Below, one piece after another: positions 18,354 to 27,915 of a DNA stretch of 64,000 nucleotides. The stretch covers positions 248,001-312,000 of the forward strand of contig NZ_FMUX01000005.1 of the NCBI RefSeq assembly GCF_900101345.1. Direction: 5' to 3'. Both the position numbers and the translations under genes were made by a program. Source of the stretch: Desulfoluna spongiiphila (lineage in GTDB: Bacteria; Desulfobacterota; Desulfobacteria; Desulfobacterales; Desulfolunaceae). Every line of letters starts with the position of its first letter. The stretch's first letter is position 1. The notes beneath the pieces were generated by a model. That model searched no databases and was not told the DNA's origin. It saw nothing but the letters and a program-made list of their open reading frames with translations.

Positions 18354-18884
18354 TTATTCCTCGTCCATGGGGGTAGTGACGTTTTTCAGGGTGACGTCTA
18401 CGATGAATTCGCCCTCAAGAACGTTGCGCCCGATGAGTATCTGGTAGGTGAACTCCGAACGGTCCGTGAGGGTGAACTCTTTGTAGAGCTCGACACCGCC
18501 CAGCATGATCTTCATTTTGATCACGGGGCGCCCCTGGCTCTTCTTGCCGTGGCTGGTGATTTTTACGGTGCGGGACAGTTTTCGCTCAAGTTCCCGGGCT
18601 TCTTTGCTTTTCCTGTCTGTAAGGGTAAAACGGACCCATTTTTTGCCGTCACGCTCGAAGTTCTTGATGTTCGTGGCATCCAGGGAGGAGGTGGTTGCGC
18701 CCGTGTCGATGCGGGCGGGCAGGGTAACCCCGGCTTTGACAAGGGTCACCGGTTCCACCTCACCGATAACCTGCCGGCCGGGGGGAGCATCCGGGTGCGG
18801 CCGGCTTCCGGCGCATGATGCGCAAAGGATTGCAACAGACACGGCGATAAGCATGGGAACGGTCACAAAGGATGTTTTTTTCAT
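18354..18884 (-). CDS. Retropepsin-like aspartic protease lipoprotein (RimB/ATP-dependent zinc protease family)
   Basis: A 176-residue protein. A lipoprotein signal with lipobox LCAS-C24 is followed by a single retropepsin-like domain whose catalytic Asp60 lies in ARIDTGATTSSLDA. The C-terminal half, including ILIGRNVLEGEFIVDV, matches the family once named ATP-dependent zinc protease. It should be anchored in the envelope facing the periplasm. It is the first gene of the minus-strand operon with the 7TM protein and ATP-grasp ligase, and may cleave or trim the ligase product. Confidence 0.87.
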   Translation of the reverse strand: MKKTSFVTVPMLIAVSVAILCASCAGSRPHPDAPPGRQVIGEVEPVTLVKAGVTLPARIDTGATTSSLDATNIKNFERDGKKWVRFTLTDRKSKEARELERKLSRTVKITSHGKKSQGRPVIKMKIMLGGVELYKEFTLTDRSEFTYQILIGRNVLEGEFIVDVTLKNVTTPMDEE

Positions 18885-19279
18885 GGGAGGTACGCTGTCC
18901 TTTTGGGTGTGAGAGTTTGTTTATGCAGACATCTGTTCATGGCTTTTTGGGGCATGGCCGCTTATTGGGGTGCAACGGGTTCGGCCAATCCCGGAAGGCA
19001 ACGCCATGGGGGCGTTGAGAGTCACCGGGACGGGACAAGGTGGGTTTTGTTGTTTTTCAGGTGTCGGGGTCGGGCCGTAAAATGAACTGCCACGGGCCGT
19101 CGGGGGCATCTCGTGTGTTCATGACCGCTGGGTTTTATATGGCTTGCTTCTCAGGGTAAGGGCAGTGGTGGTGTTTTGGAAAACCTTTTTAATTAAAAAA
19201 CATACGGCATAACTATCCGCTGTTCAATAGAAAAAAAGAAGTGATGTGCGGTTTACATATCGGTGAGCAACGGGTCATC
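18885..19279. other. Intergenic, 395 bases
   Basis: No supported gene. The left part carries the promoter of the minus-strand protease operon. The right part (19185-19250) is AT-rich and lies downstream of the minus-strand BON lipoprotein gene. No clear terminator hairpin with a U-run was found. Confidence 0.4.
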
Positions 19280-19999
19280 TCACGGAACAGGTGGCGCGGT
19301 CTCTTCCGGCACCATGACGGGAGGCAGCGGGTCCAGCGCCTCAGGCTGATCCTCGGTGATCAACTCCTCATCCTCTTTCATGGTCATCTCGGCGATGGCG
19401 TCCATGACAGCTTCCCAGGACCGACCGGTTCCCGTGGCCACGAGAAAGGAGCGCACTTTTTTGACCCCGGGGGTGTGGCGGGCGTGGTACTCGGCGGCCT
19501 GCATGGCTCTGTCCGAGCTGACCACCCCGAGGAGCACGGCATGGCACTGCACGGACTTGACAAAAATATTGGTGGAGAAGACCGCGCTGTCCGCAACCAG
19601 CCGTGCGTTAAGCTCGGTTGTGATACGCAGGTTGTCGGCGAGGGTGCAGAACCGCTCATCCCCTTTTTTCAGGATATAGGGGACCGGTGGCTTGCCGGTG
19701 ACCTCCCTGGCGATGGCCACAAGGCGTTCGGCCTCGGCCAGGGTGTCGCACTGCCCCACGATAAAGGGGTAGCCGTAGTAACACTTGGCCGAGACGTCCA
19801 GGACCATGGTGACGTCATCGGCCAGGATCTCTTCCATGAGCAGGGCGGTGAGTTTTTTATCGTTTAAGATGTGCTTGATGCTGCGCTCGTCCACGGCGGT
19901 TTTGTAGACGGTCCTCGCCCCGCTTCGTATGGCCGACCCCACGCTGCAGGAGGCAAGCAACAAAAGGCCCAAGACTGTGAGTGTGACATATCGTTTCAT
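19280..19999 (-). CDS. BON-domain lipoprotein
   Basis: A 239-residue protein starting at MKRYVTLTVLGLLLLASC, a lipoprotein signal with lipobox LLAS-C. Two consecutive BON-like domains follow (KLTALLMEEILADDVTMVLDV and NIFVKSVQCHAVLLGVVSS with HTPGVKKVRSFLV), as in OsmY/DolP (YraP). These bind phospholipid and support envelope integrity. The C-terminal ~45 residues are acidic and Pro-rich. The start at 19999 is chosen for the signal peptide; upstream in-frame ATGs would place the signal internally. It lies 35 bases after the nitronate-monooxygenase-like gene and is probably in its operon. Confidence 0.8.
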   Translation of the reverse strand: MKRYVTLTVLGLLLLASCSVGSAIRSGARTVYKTAVDERSIKHILNDKKLTALLMEEILADDVTMVLDVSAKCYYGYPFIVGQCDTLAEAERLVAIAREVTGKPPVPYILKKGDERFCTLADNLRITTELNARLVADSAVFSTNIFVKSVQCHAVLLGVVSSDRAMQAAEYHARHTPGVKKVRSFLVATGTGRSWEAVMDAIAEMTMKEDEELITEDQPEALDPLPPVMVPEETAPPVP

Positions 20000-20034
20000 G
20001 CATGCACCGCAAAAGGGAGGGGCCGCCGGATATC

Positions 20035-21069
20035 TCATGCCGAGCTTTTCTGCTGCCACGCCCCTTCGTTTTCTGACAAAAGGCCCCGGGCCAGATCAAG
20101 GGACTCCCGGGCCTCTGCGATCATTCGCTCCATGAGCTCTCCAACGGTGGGGATGTCCTCGACGAGGCCCACGGATTGCCCGATGGTGAGCATGGCTTCC
20201 TCCGCGTTTCCCTCTTTCCAGACGGCCTTGGCCCGCTCACCGGAGATGAGGGGGAGAAGGTCGGTCAGGTCGCCTCCGGCATGTTCCACATCCGCCACCT
20301 GTTTCATGATGGTGTTGGACAGGGCGCGTACCTGCAACCCGAAGGCGCTCAAGAGGGATTGAAGGTTCAGGGAGGTGTCGTACTCTTTTTTATCCACGAG
20401 CACCTTGTGGATGTTGGGGTGGACCTCACTCTCCCGGGTGGCAAGAAAGCGCGTGGCCATCATGATGCCGTCGGCACCTAACGAGAGGGCCGCCGCCAGG
20501 CTCCGGCCGTTGGCCATGCCCCCTGCGGCCAGGACGGGGATGTCCACCTCCGAGACCACCCTGGGCACCAGCACGAGGGTGGAGACATTGTCTTTGTGGG
20601 GGAAGCCCCCTTCCTCGAACCCGGCGATGGTGACAGCGTCGTAGCCCACCTTCTGGGCGTGCACGGCGTGCTTGACCGTACCCACCTTGTGCAGCACCTT
20701 GACCCCGGCCTCTTTGGCCATGGGGATAAATTCCGGGCCGAGGAACCGGTCCACGGGTGCACCGGCGATCTCAAGGGCCGTGACCTCTTTTTCACAGCAC
20801 ACCCTGAAAAAATCCTGGAGCAGCTCAACGGGAAGGCGGATGGAGGGCATGGTGGTGATGTTGACGATGAACGGGGCGCGGGTCAGCTGGCGGGTTTCAT
20901 CGATGGCCGTTCGCAATTCATCGGCGCTGTTGTAGTTTCCCGAGGTCAGGTTGCCCAGGGCGCCCGCGTTGCTGATGGCAGCGGCCAGGGAGGGTTTGGC
21001 GATCCAGAGCATACCGCCGCACTGAATGGGGTACCTGCATCCGAAGAGGTCCGTCATGCGTGTTTTCAT
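20035..21069 (-). CDS. Nitronate monooxygenase / 2-nitropropane dioxygenase-like FMN enzyme
   Basis: A 344-residue TIM-barrel flavoprotein. The N terminus MTDLFGCRYPIQCGGM, the segment AAISNAGALGNLTSG, and the FMN phosphate-binding region AAGGMANGRSLAAALSLGADG are characteristic of the NMO/FabK superfamily. Start ATG 21069 is supported by AAAGGA six bases upstream; the longer open frame beyond it has no coding character. In anaerobes such proteins may act as enoyl reductases or nitronate detoxifying enzymes; sequence alone does not decide. It precedes the BON lipoprotein gene. Confidence 0.83.
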   Translation of the reverse strand: MKTRMTDLFGCRYPIQCGGMLWIAKPSLAAAISNAGALGNLTSGNYNSADELRTAIDETRQLTRAPFIVNITTMPSIRLPVELLQDFFRVCCEKEVTALEIAGAPVDRFLGPEFIPMAKEAGVKVLHKVGTVKHAVHAQKVGYDAVTIAGFEEGGFPHKDNVSTLVLVPRVVSEVDIPVLAAGGMANGRSLAAALSLGADGIMMATRFLATRESEVHPNIHKVLVDKKEYDTSLNLQSLLSAFGLQVRALSNTIMKQVADVEHAGGDLTDLLPLISGERAKAVWKEGNAEEAMLTIGQSVGLVEDIPTVGELMERMIAEARESLDLARGLLSENEGAWQQKSSA

Positions 21070-21821
21070 GGGGTGTCCTTTGCGGTTGAGTGGGTTTGGG
21101 ACGTGGGGGCGCTGAAAAAGAAATGCACTGAGATGTTCATACGTTAGCACAGGCGGGGAAAACGGGTCAACGACGGGGAGACCGCACGGCTCCGGATGGG
21201 GCGGATAAAAGGGCCCGGCCTGCATGAAACAGGGGGCTTTCCATGCAAAGATGAGAAGAAAAACAGGCTGTTTTGTCTCCACGGGTGACGCCGGGCGGGA
21301 GGCTGCGGGCTTCAGGGAAAAACCCAAAACCGGCCCTATGGGGCCCGGGGGATTCCTCGGGTTGCCCCCGCCGGAGTTTCTTTTTATCTCTTCCGTCCCA
21401 CGGCCTGAAAGCCGGACCCCCCGCCATTTGGCTTTCTGCGGGATTTTTCCCGGAAGACCGGCTCCACGGCGTGAAAGAATCTTCTTTGCAGTTCTCTTCA
21501 CCTATGGTAATCCCGGAACATTGTGGCAATAGATAACCCGTTCACCACCCCTTAACCCGGTTCCGGGCTGAGTTTAGATGTTGTCTTACGAAGTCTATGA
21601 TACGACCGCCCTGTCCAGCCAGCCAGTGCTTCTGTGACGGTGTGGCCATCATGCAGTGTTCCGCCGCAGCGGGGCCCTGCATTTTTTGGGACCATCATGC
21701 CAACCCCCTGAAAGAGTCGTTTGAATGATACACGCAAGGTAGTGCGGTACGGTTTTGCTGTGCCGAAGGGTTGACTGCGTTTTCATGACGGCTTTTGAAC
21801 CGATCCCTTGAGGTTTTGATT
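21070..21821. other. Divergent intergenic region, 752 bases
   Basis: Short frames exist on both strands but none has a ribosome-binding site or family resemblance. It should hold the promoters of the minus-strand NMO gene and the plus-strand DUF1846 gene. No repeat copy or obvious operator was seen. Confidence 0.4.
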
Positions 21822-23342
21822 ATGAGTGCAAATCAGATTTTTGATAATGAGAAGTACCTGCGGGAGCAGGCCGGTGAGATCCGGAAGCGTATTGAACGAT
21901 TCGACAACAAACTCTATCTGGAGTTCGGCGGCAAACTGATGTTTGACTATCATGCCGCCCGCGTGCTTCCAGGCTACGATCCGAACATCAAGATCCGCCT
22001 TCTGCAGAAGCTTAAAGACCAGGCGGAGGTACTGATCTGCATTTACGCCGGGGACATCGAACGCAAGAAAGTCCGCGCCGACTTCGGCATCACCTACGAG
22101 ACCGACATCCTCAAGATTATCGACGATCTGGCCGAATGGGGGATCGAGGTGCGGGGTGTTATCATCACCCGCTTTGAAAACCAGCCTGCGGCTGTGCTCT
22201 TTAAAACCAAGCTTGAGCGCCGCGGCGTCAACGTCTACACCCACTATTTCACCAAGGGGTACCCCACGGACGTGGACACCATCGTCAGCGACGAAGGCTA
22301 CGGGGTCAACGACTACGTAAAGACGGAAAAACCTCTGGTTATCGTCACCGGCCCCGGTCCCGGCAGCGGCAAGATGGCCACCTGCCTTTCCCAGCTTTAC
22401 CATGATCACCAGCACGGCATCCAGGCCGGTTACGCCAAATTCGAGACCTTCCCCGTCTGGAACCTGCCCCTGAAGCACCCGGTGAACATCGCCTATGAAG
22501 CGGCCACGGCAGACCTGGCCGACGTCAACATGATCGACCCTTACCACCTGGAGGCCTACGACACGAAATCGGTGAACTACAACCGTGATGTCGACGTCTT
22601 TCCCGTGCTCAAGAGGATCCTTCAGAAGATCACCGGCGACGAGTCCTGCTACCTTTCCCCCACGGACATGGGCGTAAACCGCGTGGGCTTTGCCATCGCC
22701 GACGACGAGGGCGCCAAAGAGGCCTCCAAGCAGGAGCTGATCCGGCGCTACCTGCGTTACCGCTGTGAATACGTCCTCGGCATGGTGGACAAAGACACCG
22801 TCCAGCGTGCAGAGCTGCTGATGAAGGAGTTTGATCTCACCGAAGAGGACCGCTCCGTGGTGGGACCCGCCAGAAGGGCCGCCGAAGAGGCCAAGGCCGA
22901 TCCCCGCCTGGGCAACGAAGGGCTCCATTGCGGCGCCGCCATCAAGCTGAAAGACGGCACCATCATCACCGGTTCCAACTCCCCGCGCATGCACGCCGCA
23001 GCCAGCGCCATCGTGCGCGCCTTGAAATACCTGGCGGAGATCCCCGGAAAGATCCAGCTCCTTCCCCAGGCCACCGTGGACTCGGTGAACAACCTGAAAA
23101 TCGATGTCCTGGGCGAGAAGAACCTCTCCCTGGACCTCCAGGAGACCCTGATCACCCTTGCCATCAGCGCCACCAGCAACCACGCGGTGCAGCTTGCCAT
23201 GGAAGGGCTCAAGGAGTTCAAAGGGTGTGAGATGCACATGACCCACATGCCCACCCCCGGCGATGAAGCGGGGTTGAGGCGACTGGGCGTCTACCTCACC
23301 ACCGACCCGGTTTTCTCGTCCAACAATCTCTATACGGCTTAG
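21822..23342 (+). CDS. DUF1846 family protein
   Basis: A 506-residue cytoplasmic protein matching the DUF1846 family along its length (NQIFDNEKYLREQA at the start, GPGPGSGKMATCLSQLYHD, HAAASAIVRALKYLA). The GPGPGSGKMA segment is a P-loop-like nucleotide-binding motif. The biochemical role is not established to my knowledge. ATG 21822 is chosen over TTG 21795 because GAGG lies 8 bases before it and the family begins there. A strong terminator follows within 3 bases of the stop, so it is probably monocistronic. Confidence 0.88.
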   Translation: MSANQIFDNEKYLREQAGEIRKRIERFDNKLYLEFGGKLMFDYHAARVLPGYDPNIKIRLLQKLKDQAEVLICIYAGDIERKKVRADFGITYETDILKIIDDLAEWGIEVRGVIITRFENQPAAVLFKTKLERRGVNVYTHYFTKGYPTDVDTIVSDEGYGVNDYVKTEKPLVIVTGPGPGSGKMATCLSQLYHDHQHGIQAGYAKFETFPVWNLPLKHPVNIAYEAATADLADVNMIDPYHLEAYDTKSVNYNRDVDVFPVLKRILQKITGDESCYLSPTDMGVNRVGFAIADDEGAKEASKQELIRRYLRYRCEYVLGMVDKDTVQRAELLMKEFDLTEEDRSVVGPARRAAEEAKADPRLGNEGLHCGAAIKLKDGTIITGSNSPRMHAAASAIVRALKYLAEIPGKIQLLPQATVDSVNNLKIDVLGEKNLSLDLQETLITLAISATSNHAVQLAMEGLKEFKGCEMHMTHMPTPGDEAGLRRLGVYLTTDPVFSSNNLYTA

Positions 23343-23344
23343 AA

Positions 23345-23371
23345 AAAAGGCCCGCTTTGCGGGCCTTTTTT
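23345..23371 (+). terminator. Rho-independent terminator of the DUF1846 gene
   Basis: A GGCCCGC-TTT-GCGGGCC stem preceded by A-run and followed by six T residues, directly after the stop codon. Confidence 0.92.
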
Positions 23372-23477
23372 AGGTCACAGGGCAGGGCGTGGGGGACTTT
23401 CCTTGCGGTAAACCCGGACGGTTTGGGTTGCTGCCGCTTGATGCCGCGACCTTAATTAAAGAGTATCAGAAAAGCAG

Positions 23478-23515
23478 AACGCACCGGAGCACAGCTCTCC
23501 GGTGCGTTTTTTTGT
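23478..23515 (+). terminator. Second tandem terminator-like hairpin
   Basis: A 12-bp perfect stem, AACGCACCGGAG (23478-23489) with CTCCGGTGCGTT (23497-23508), followed by a T-run. No gene lies between it and the first terminator. Confidence 0.85.
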
Positions 23516-23541
23516 AGGCATGTCCTGAACCGGATTGGAGC

Positions 23542-23566
23542 GCCGCACTCCAGTGCGGCTTTTTTT
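23542..23566 (+). terminator. Third tandem terminator-like hairpin
   Basis: GCCGCAC (23542-23548) pairs with GTGCGGC (23553-23559) around TCCA, followed by seven T residues. It lies 26 bases after the second hairpin. Confidence 0.85.
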
Positions 23567-23880
23567 GTCATGCCCCGCATTGCATTGAAACGCCACGACT
23601 GCGTGTCGTCCTTTTCTATAGATGAGCCTTTGGCTCCACCGGAGCGCAGTGATTTCGACGGCAAGGGATGCATGTAAACACGCCGAATTTTCATTCACAG
23701 CCCTGAAAACAAAGAACACCTTTTGTCTTTCAAGCTAGCTGTGATACGTGTGTGTTTGACATGTTTCGGACACGTTAGACGTGCCGGGGTTTTGTTTTTT
23801 TGTCTGTTTGTCGAACGTTTCAAAAGTTTGGCCCCTGGCAGGGCCGCCGGAGGCAAGATTTTTTTATCCTTAAGGGGAAC
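23567..23880. other. Intergenic region before the membrane protein gene
   Basis: About 310 bases. No supported gene. The stretch 23730-23800 (TTGTCTTTC ... GATACGTG ... TTTGACATG) is AT-richer and may contain a promoter. Confidence 0.35.
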
Positions 23881-24681
23881 ATGATGAACGATGCAGCATC
23901 CCGGCGCGTGCCCGCCGGCCTTTTCATCCGTTTTTTACTGGACCGCCCACGGGCCCTCTCCGTTGGGCTTATGCTGACGGTCCTGCCCGCAGGCGTCCTG
24001 ATCCTGCTCAGCTGGCTCATCACCTCCATGGACGGCAAGGGGCCTGATTTTGACTCCCTTTTAGCCGAGGGGGCCTCCGTTGCCGCCACCGTGGTGGACG
24101 TGACGCCGGTGACCCGCATCACCATTGAGAATCGAAATCCGGTGCGCATCACCTATCGCTATGAGGCCGGTGGCTCACCGGTTACCGATGTTGTTCAGAC
24201 CATGGCCGAGGCGGGATATGGCCTTAAACCCGGCCAGGCTGTGACGGCGCTCGTGGCAGGCGGCGATTCCATCCTCCCCGATTTTCCGCCGGTGGTTTTT
24301 CCCCATTGGGCCATTGCCGTCATCGGCGGCATATTTGCCATGATGGGCCTCCCGTTTCTGCTCTACGCATGGGCCGGAGCCGTTGCCAGACGGCGGCTAT
24401 ACCATTGCGGCGTTCTCATTGACGGCACGGTGGATTCCCTTTCACCTTCCCACTGCGTGCCCTTCACCGCCACCCGGATGCAGGTGGCCTTCACCGGGAC
24501 GACAGAAGAGGGCAGGGCCGTGAAAGGCACTTCCGTGGTGGTGGTTGATGAAAGCTGGCACGGAAAAAAAAGGGGGAGCGCGGTGCGGGTGCTGGTGGAC
24601 CCGTCATTGACCGAACACGCCTGTGTTGTGGAAGGGGCGGTGCTGGTGCAATGTGATGAAGGGCTAAAGGCAAAGGGCTAA
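23881..24681 (+). CDS. DUF3592-like membrane protein
   Basis: A 266-residue protein with an N-terminal membrane helix (LSVGLMLTVLPAGVLILLSWLI), a small soluble beta-rich domain of about 100 residues, a second hydrophobic hairpin (WAIAVIGGIFAMMGLPFLLYAWAGAV), and another beta-rich domain that repeats the first in outline. This layout resembles DUF3592 proteins, whose function is not known. ATG 23881 is supported by AAGGGGAAC just upstream. An inner-membrane location is inferred. The last codons contain a short tandem AAAGGGCTA-type repeat that runs past the stop. Confidence 0.65.
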   Translation: MMNDAASRRVPAGLFIRFLLDRPRALSVGLMLTVLPAGVLILLSWLITSMDGKGPDFDSLLAEGASVAATVVDVTPVTRITIENRNPVRITYRYEAGGSPVTDVVQTMAEAGYGLKPGQAVTALVAGGDSILPDFPPVVFPHWAIAVIGGIFAMMGLPFLLYAWAGAVARRRLYHCGVLIDGTVDSLSPSHCVPFTATRMQVAFTGTTEEGRAVKGTSVVVVDESWHGKKRGSAVRVLVDPSLTEHACVVEGAVLVQCDEGLKAKG

Positions 24682-24884
24682 AGGTGAAGGGCCTCCGCAC
24701 TGTATTATTAAGGAGGCATGCCCTGCCGGGCTTTACCCTCATACGGGAATGCCTGGAAAGCGACTGCATAACCATGATCCCATACCTTTGTTGCAGGGTT
24801 TCACGGGTGCCCCTCTTGTCGCGGAGGCTTTGCCCTTGTGTGTGAGCCTGTGTTGACCATGGCATTTCCCTCGGAGATATGACG

Positions 24885-25604
24885 ATGAAATATGGAGTTT
24901 TCTTCCTGCTCTTTTTTTTGATTTTTGATTCAGCTGCCCTGGCAGAAACAGGCCCGGGTCACCCCAAAGGCGTGGTCCTTCTCCACGGCCTGGCGCGTTC
25001 GGCGTCCTCCATGAAAAAGATGGAAAAAGCCCTGCAAGCCGCCGGGTACCAGACCCTCAATATCGACTACCCCTCCACCAGCCATCCTGTGGAGGTCCTC
25101 TGCCGGGACCACGTGGCCCCGAAGGTCAACGCGTTTTCCAAGGCCACCGGAGGGTCCCTCGCCTTTGTCACCCACTCCATGGGCGGGATTGTCCTTCGGT
25201 ACCTGGTGAAAGAGGGGCTCATCGAAACCCCGCATAGCGCCGTCATGCTTAGCCCACCCAACCAGGGCAGTGAAACCGTGGATAAACTGGGCGGCCTTCG
25301 GCTTTTCAAGCTCATCAACGGCCCTGCAGGCAACCAGCTCGGCACCGGCCCGGATCAGCTTCCAGCCACACTTGGCCCGGTGACGTTCCCCTTAGGCATC
25401 CTCACCGGTACCCGTACCATCAACTTTATCCTTTCCGCCCTGATTCCCGGCCCCGATGACGGCAAAGTGGCCGTTGCCAGGGCCCCTGTGGCCGGTATGG
25501 CCGATTTTAGAGCCATCCCCGCCACCCATCCCTTTATCATGAAGAACAGGACAGCCATTGAAGAGACGTTGGGGTTTCTGGAAAAGGGGAGGTTTAGTGA
25601 ATAG
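24885..25604 (+). CDS. Secreted esterase/lipase (alpha/beta hydrolase)
   Basis: A ~239-residue exported hydrolase. The signal peptide MKYGVFFLLFFLIFDSAALAE is followed by VVLLHGLARSASSM (oxyanion region) and the nucleophile elbow VTHSMGGIVLRY with the catalytic Ser. PNQGSE resembles the lid region of lipases and PGAP1-like proteins, and ATHPFIMKN carries the likely catalytic His. ATG 24885 fits the Shine-Dalgarno GGAG (24873) better than ATG 24879. It should hydrolyse lipid or ester substrates in the periplasm or outside. The decayed LuxR-type regulator begins inside its last codons. Confidence 0.83.
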   Translation: MKYGVFFLLFFLIFDSAALAETGPGHPKGVVLLHGLARSASSMKKMEKALQAAGYQTLNIDYPSTSHPVEVLCRDHVAPKVNAFSKATGGSLAFVTHSMGGIVLRYLVKEGLIETPHSAVMLSPPNQGSETVDKLGGLRLFKLINGPAGNQLGTGPDQLPATLGPVTFPLGILTGTRTINFILSALIPGPDDGKVAVARAPVAGMADFRAIPATHPFIMKNRTAIEETLGFLEKGRFSE

Positions 25605-26290
25605 GAAACAGGGCGCGTTTCATGACACCAGCGTCTCTGCCAGTCATCTTCGGTTTGAGAAGGGCCGTCAACGCCCCCTGACACTGGTCACGGCACCGGC
25701 CGGTTACGGGAAGAGTCCCCTTGCCAGTTTATGGGTTACGGCTTGCGGCTTTTTCTGGGCAGGTTCTGAAGCAGGATCCGGTGCTGCTCACCACGATGAT
25801 CGTTCTCGGCACCGATCTATGCAAGAATATCGATATCTACTCGTTCACAGAAAAAGCGTCGCACATGTTGGCGGGGCTTTGGCCGGAATCTGAGATATAC
25901 CGCGAATTAAAAGGCGAGGCACTGGTGCTGCAGGGCCTTCTGACTCTTTTAAGGGGTGACGTTTTCTCTTACGTTCGAGAGGCTTTGAAATACCGGCGTG
26001 AAGGGGCCTGTGTGGTCAGGTCGCTCCTTGTTTTTGTTCTCTTTCGGGTATCAGATGGCAGAAGCCACCTCCGAACAGCCCTTCACCGATCTTTTACCCC
26101 CCCCCGTGAAGCCGAATTGCTGCCTCTTATGGCCCAAGGTGTGAGCAACATGGAAATAGTCGAAAAACTATGTATTTCCACTGCAATCGGTAAGGCCCAT
26201 TTGAAACATGTCTTCAAGAAATTGACCGCAACAAATCGTATCGGAGCTCTCAACAGCGCGCGCGATCTTGGACTCATCAACCCCACATGA
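25597..26290 (+). pseudogene. Remnant of a MalT/LuxR-type ATP-dependent regulator
   Basis: The first part (GTG 25597, frame 1) encodes the start of a MalT-like regulator, including RPLTLVTAPAGYGKS, a Walker A with Pro for Thr. This frame then turns to noncoding residues. Another frame (about 25721-26290) carries TPR-like fragments (YRELKGEALVLQGLL) and a C-terminal LuxR helix-turn-helix (PREAELLPLMAQGVSNMEI...STAIGKAHLKHVFKKL). Intact members are about 850-900 residues, so most of the middle is deleted and the frame is broken. The C-terminal fragment alone could still be made, but no good ribosome site was seen. Confidence 0.78.
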
Positions 26291-26535
26291 TGTTGTTTTT
26301 GCCCATGGCGGTGAACCATAAAAATACCTCTTTAGTGGTATTTACATCGCGAATGCAACGTTGTAGGTCCTAGTGAACAGTCGGTATCGCCATCGGTGTG
26401 GATCGCGTGACGTGTCGTAATAAGGGCGATGGCGATTAGTGATCGTGTCTGTGACCCCGTTCCTTGCAAGGGTGATGAGCCTGCTTCAAAGGGCAATCGT
26501 TTAACAAGTCGGTTTAAAAGACGTGGAGACTACCC
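26291..26535. other. Upstream region of the amidohydrolase gene
   Basis: 245 bases with no gene. It could retain the operator of the decayed LuxR-type regulator. No clear palindrome or promoter consensus was picked out. Confidence 0.3.
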
Positions 26536-27885
26536 ATGAAGAAGAGAATGATTGTGATTGTTGCCCTGTTCGCGTTGACAGGGCTTGTCGGCATGGTGCA
26601 AGCCGCAGGGCATGAAGATGCAGCTACCTCAGCCGTTCTTATTAAAAACGTGAATGTATTTGACGGAAAAAGTGACCAACTGATCCCCCGTCAGGATGTG
26701 CTTGTGAAGGGCAATATCATCGAGGCCGTGGGGCAACATATCGCCGCGCCCCAGGGGGCGATAACCATTGACGGAAACGGGAGGACCCTGACTCCGGGGT
26801 TCATTGACGCCCACACCCATCTCCAGTGGAATATGGGGGTTACCGAGCACATGTTTAAACCCCTCGATTATCAGGCGGCCCTCTCCCTGGTCGAGGCGGA
26901 GAGTACCCTGATGAGAGGTTTTACGACAATCAGAGATGTAGCCGGCAGCATTTTCGGTGTCAAAAGTGCCATTGACGAAGGCTACTTTGTTGGACCGCGA
27001 ATCTACTCAGGTGGGGCCGCCCTCAGCATGACGACCGGCCATGGTGACTTCAGGTCCCCGTCCACCATGCCGCGGATGATGGGAGGCGCCGGGGTAACCG
27101 ACGTCGAGTATGCGGGACTGGTCATTTTTGCCGACGGCGTTCCCGAAGTCCTGACGGCCAGCCGCATGCAGTTTCGCAAAGGGGCGCACTTCCTGAAGGT
27201 ATTCACAGGTGGTGCCGTCTCCGGCTTGTATGATCCCCTTGATATCGCAGAATACTCCCTTGAAGAGCTTAAGGCGGCCGTCGGTGAAGCCGAACGCTGG
27301 AACACCTACGTTGCCGTGCATACCTACACCGATGCGGCAACCAGAATGGCCATAGAGGCCGGCGCCAAGACCCTTGAACACGCCAACTTGATCACGGAGA
27401 AAACAGTAAAGTTGGCCGCCAAAAAAGGGGTCTATATCAGCGCGCAGACCGCTCTGTTTATGAGTCCTCCTCCCGAGAGCTTCACCTTGGCCCAAAGGGA
27501 TCGCCAGCAGCAGGCCAAAAAGGGCCTGGACAACCTGATGACCTCTTGCAAAAAGCACAAGGCCAACGTGCTGTTCGGCACCGATATGGTCGGCTCAATG
27601 GAATTGAAAAAACTGCAGGTCACGGAGTTTACCAATCGTACCCAGTGGTTCACAAATGCGGAAATTCTAAGGCAGGCCACATCGGTTAATGCCGAGGTGC
27701 TTGCGTTGTCCGGCCCACGAAACCCCTACCCCGGTAAACTTGGTGTGATTGAAAAAGGGGCATTGGCTGACATTCTTCTGGTGAACGGAAACCCCCTGGA
27801 GGACATCAGCATTTTGACAAAGCCCGACGAGAACCTGGCGCTGATCATGAAGGATGGAAAGATTTATAAGAATACCATTGAGTAG
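26536..27885 (+). CDS. Exported metal-dependent amidohydrolase
   Basis: A 449-residue amidohydrolase-superfamily protein with a signal peptide (MIVIVALFALTGLVGMVQAAG). TPGFIDAHTHLQWN supplies the first metal-binding HxH. Further likely ligands are the Lys in KVFTGGAVSG, the His in VAVHTYTDAATRM and KTLEHANLI, and the Asp in VLFGTDMVGS. The C terminus (GVIEKGALADILLVNGNPLEDI) is the small beta domain. This subgroup is often labelled imidazolonepropionase-like or Xaa-Pro dipeptidase-like; the substrate is unknown. Codon use and base composition are AT-richer than in the first 25 kb. Confidence 0.85.
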   Translation: MKKRMIVIVALFALTGLVGMVQAAGHEDAATSAVLIKNVNVFDGKSDQLIPRQDVLVKGNIIEAVGQHIAAPQGAITIDGNGRTLTPGFIDAHTHLQWNMGVTEHMFKPLDYQAALSLVEAESTLMRGFTTIRDVAGSIFGVKSAIDEGYFVGPRIYSGGAALSMTTGHGDFRSPSTMPRMMGGAGVTDVEYAGLVIFADGVPEVLTASRMQFRKGAHFLKVFTGGAVSGLYDPLDIAEYSLEELKAAVGEAERWNTYVAVHTYTDAATRMAIEAGAKTLEHANLITEKTVKLAAKKGVYISAQTALFMSPPPESFTLAQRDRQQQAKKGLDNLMTSCKKHKANVLFGTDMVGSMELKKLQVTEFTNRTQWFTNAEILRQATSVNAEVLALSGPRNPYPGKLGVIEKGALADILLVNGNPLEDISILTKPDENLALIMKDGKIYKNTIE

Positions 27886-27915
27886 CCTGTACTAAATTCA
27901 AAGGAGGCGCCAGTT

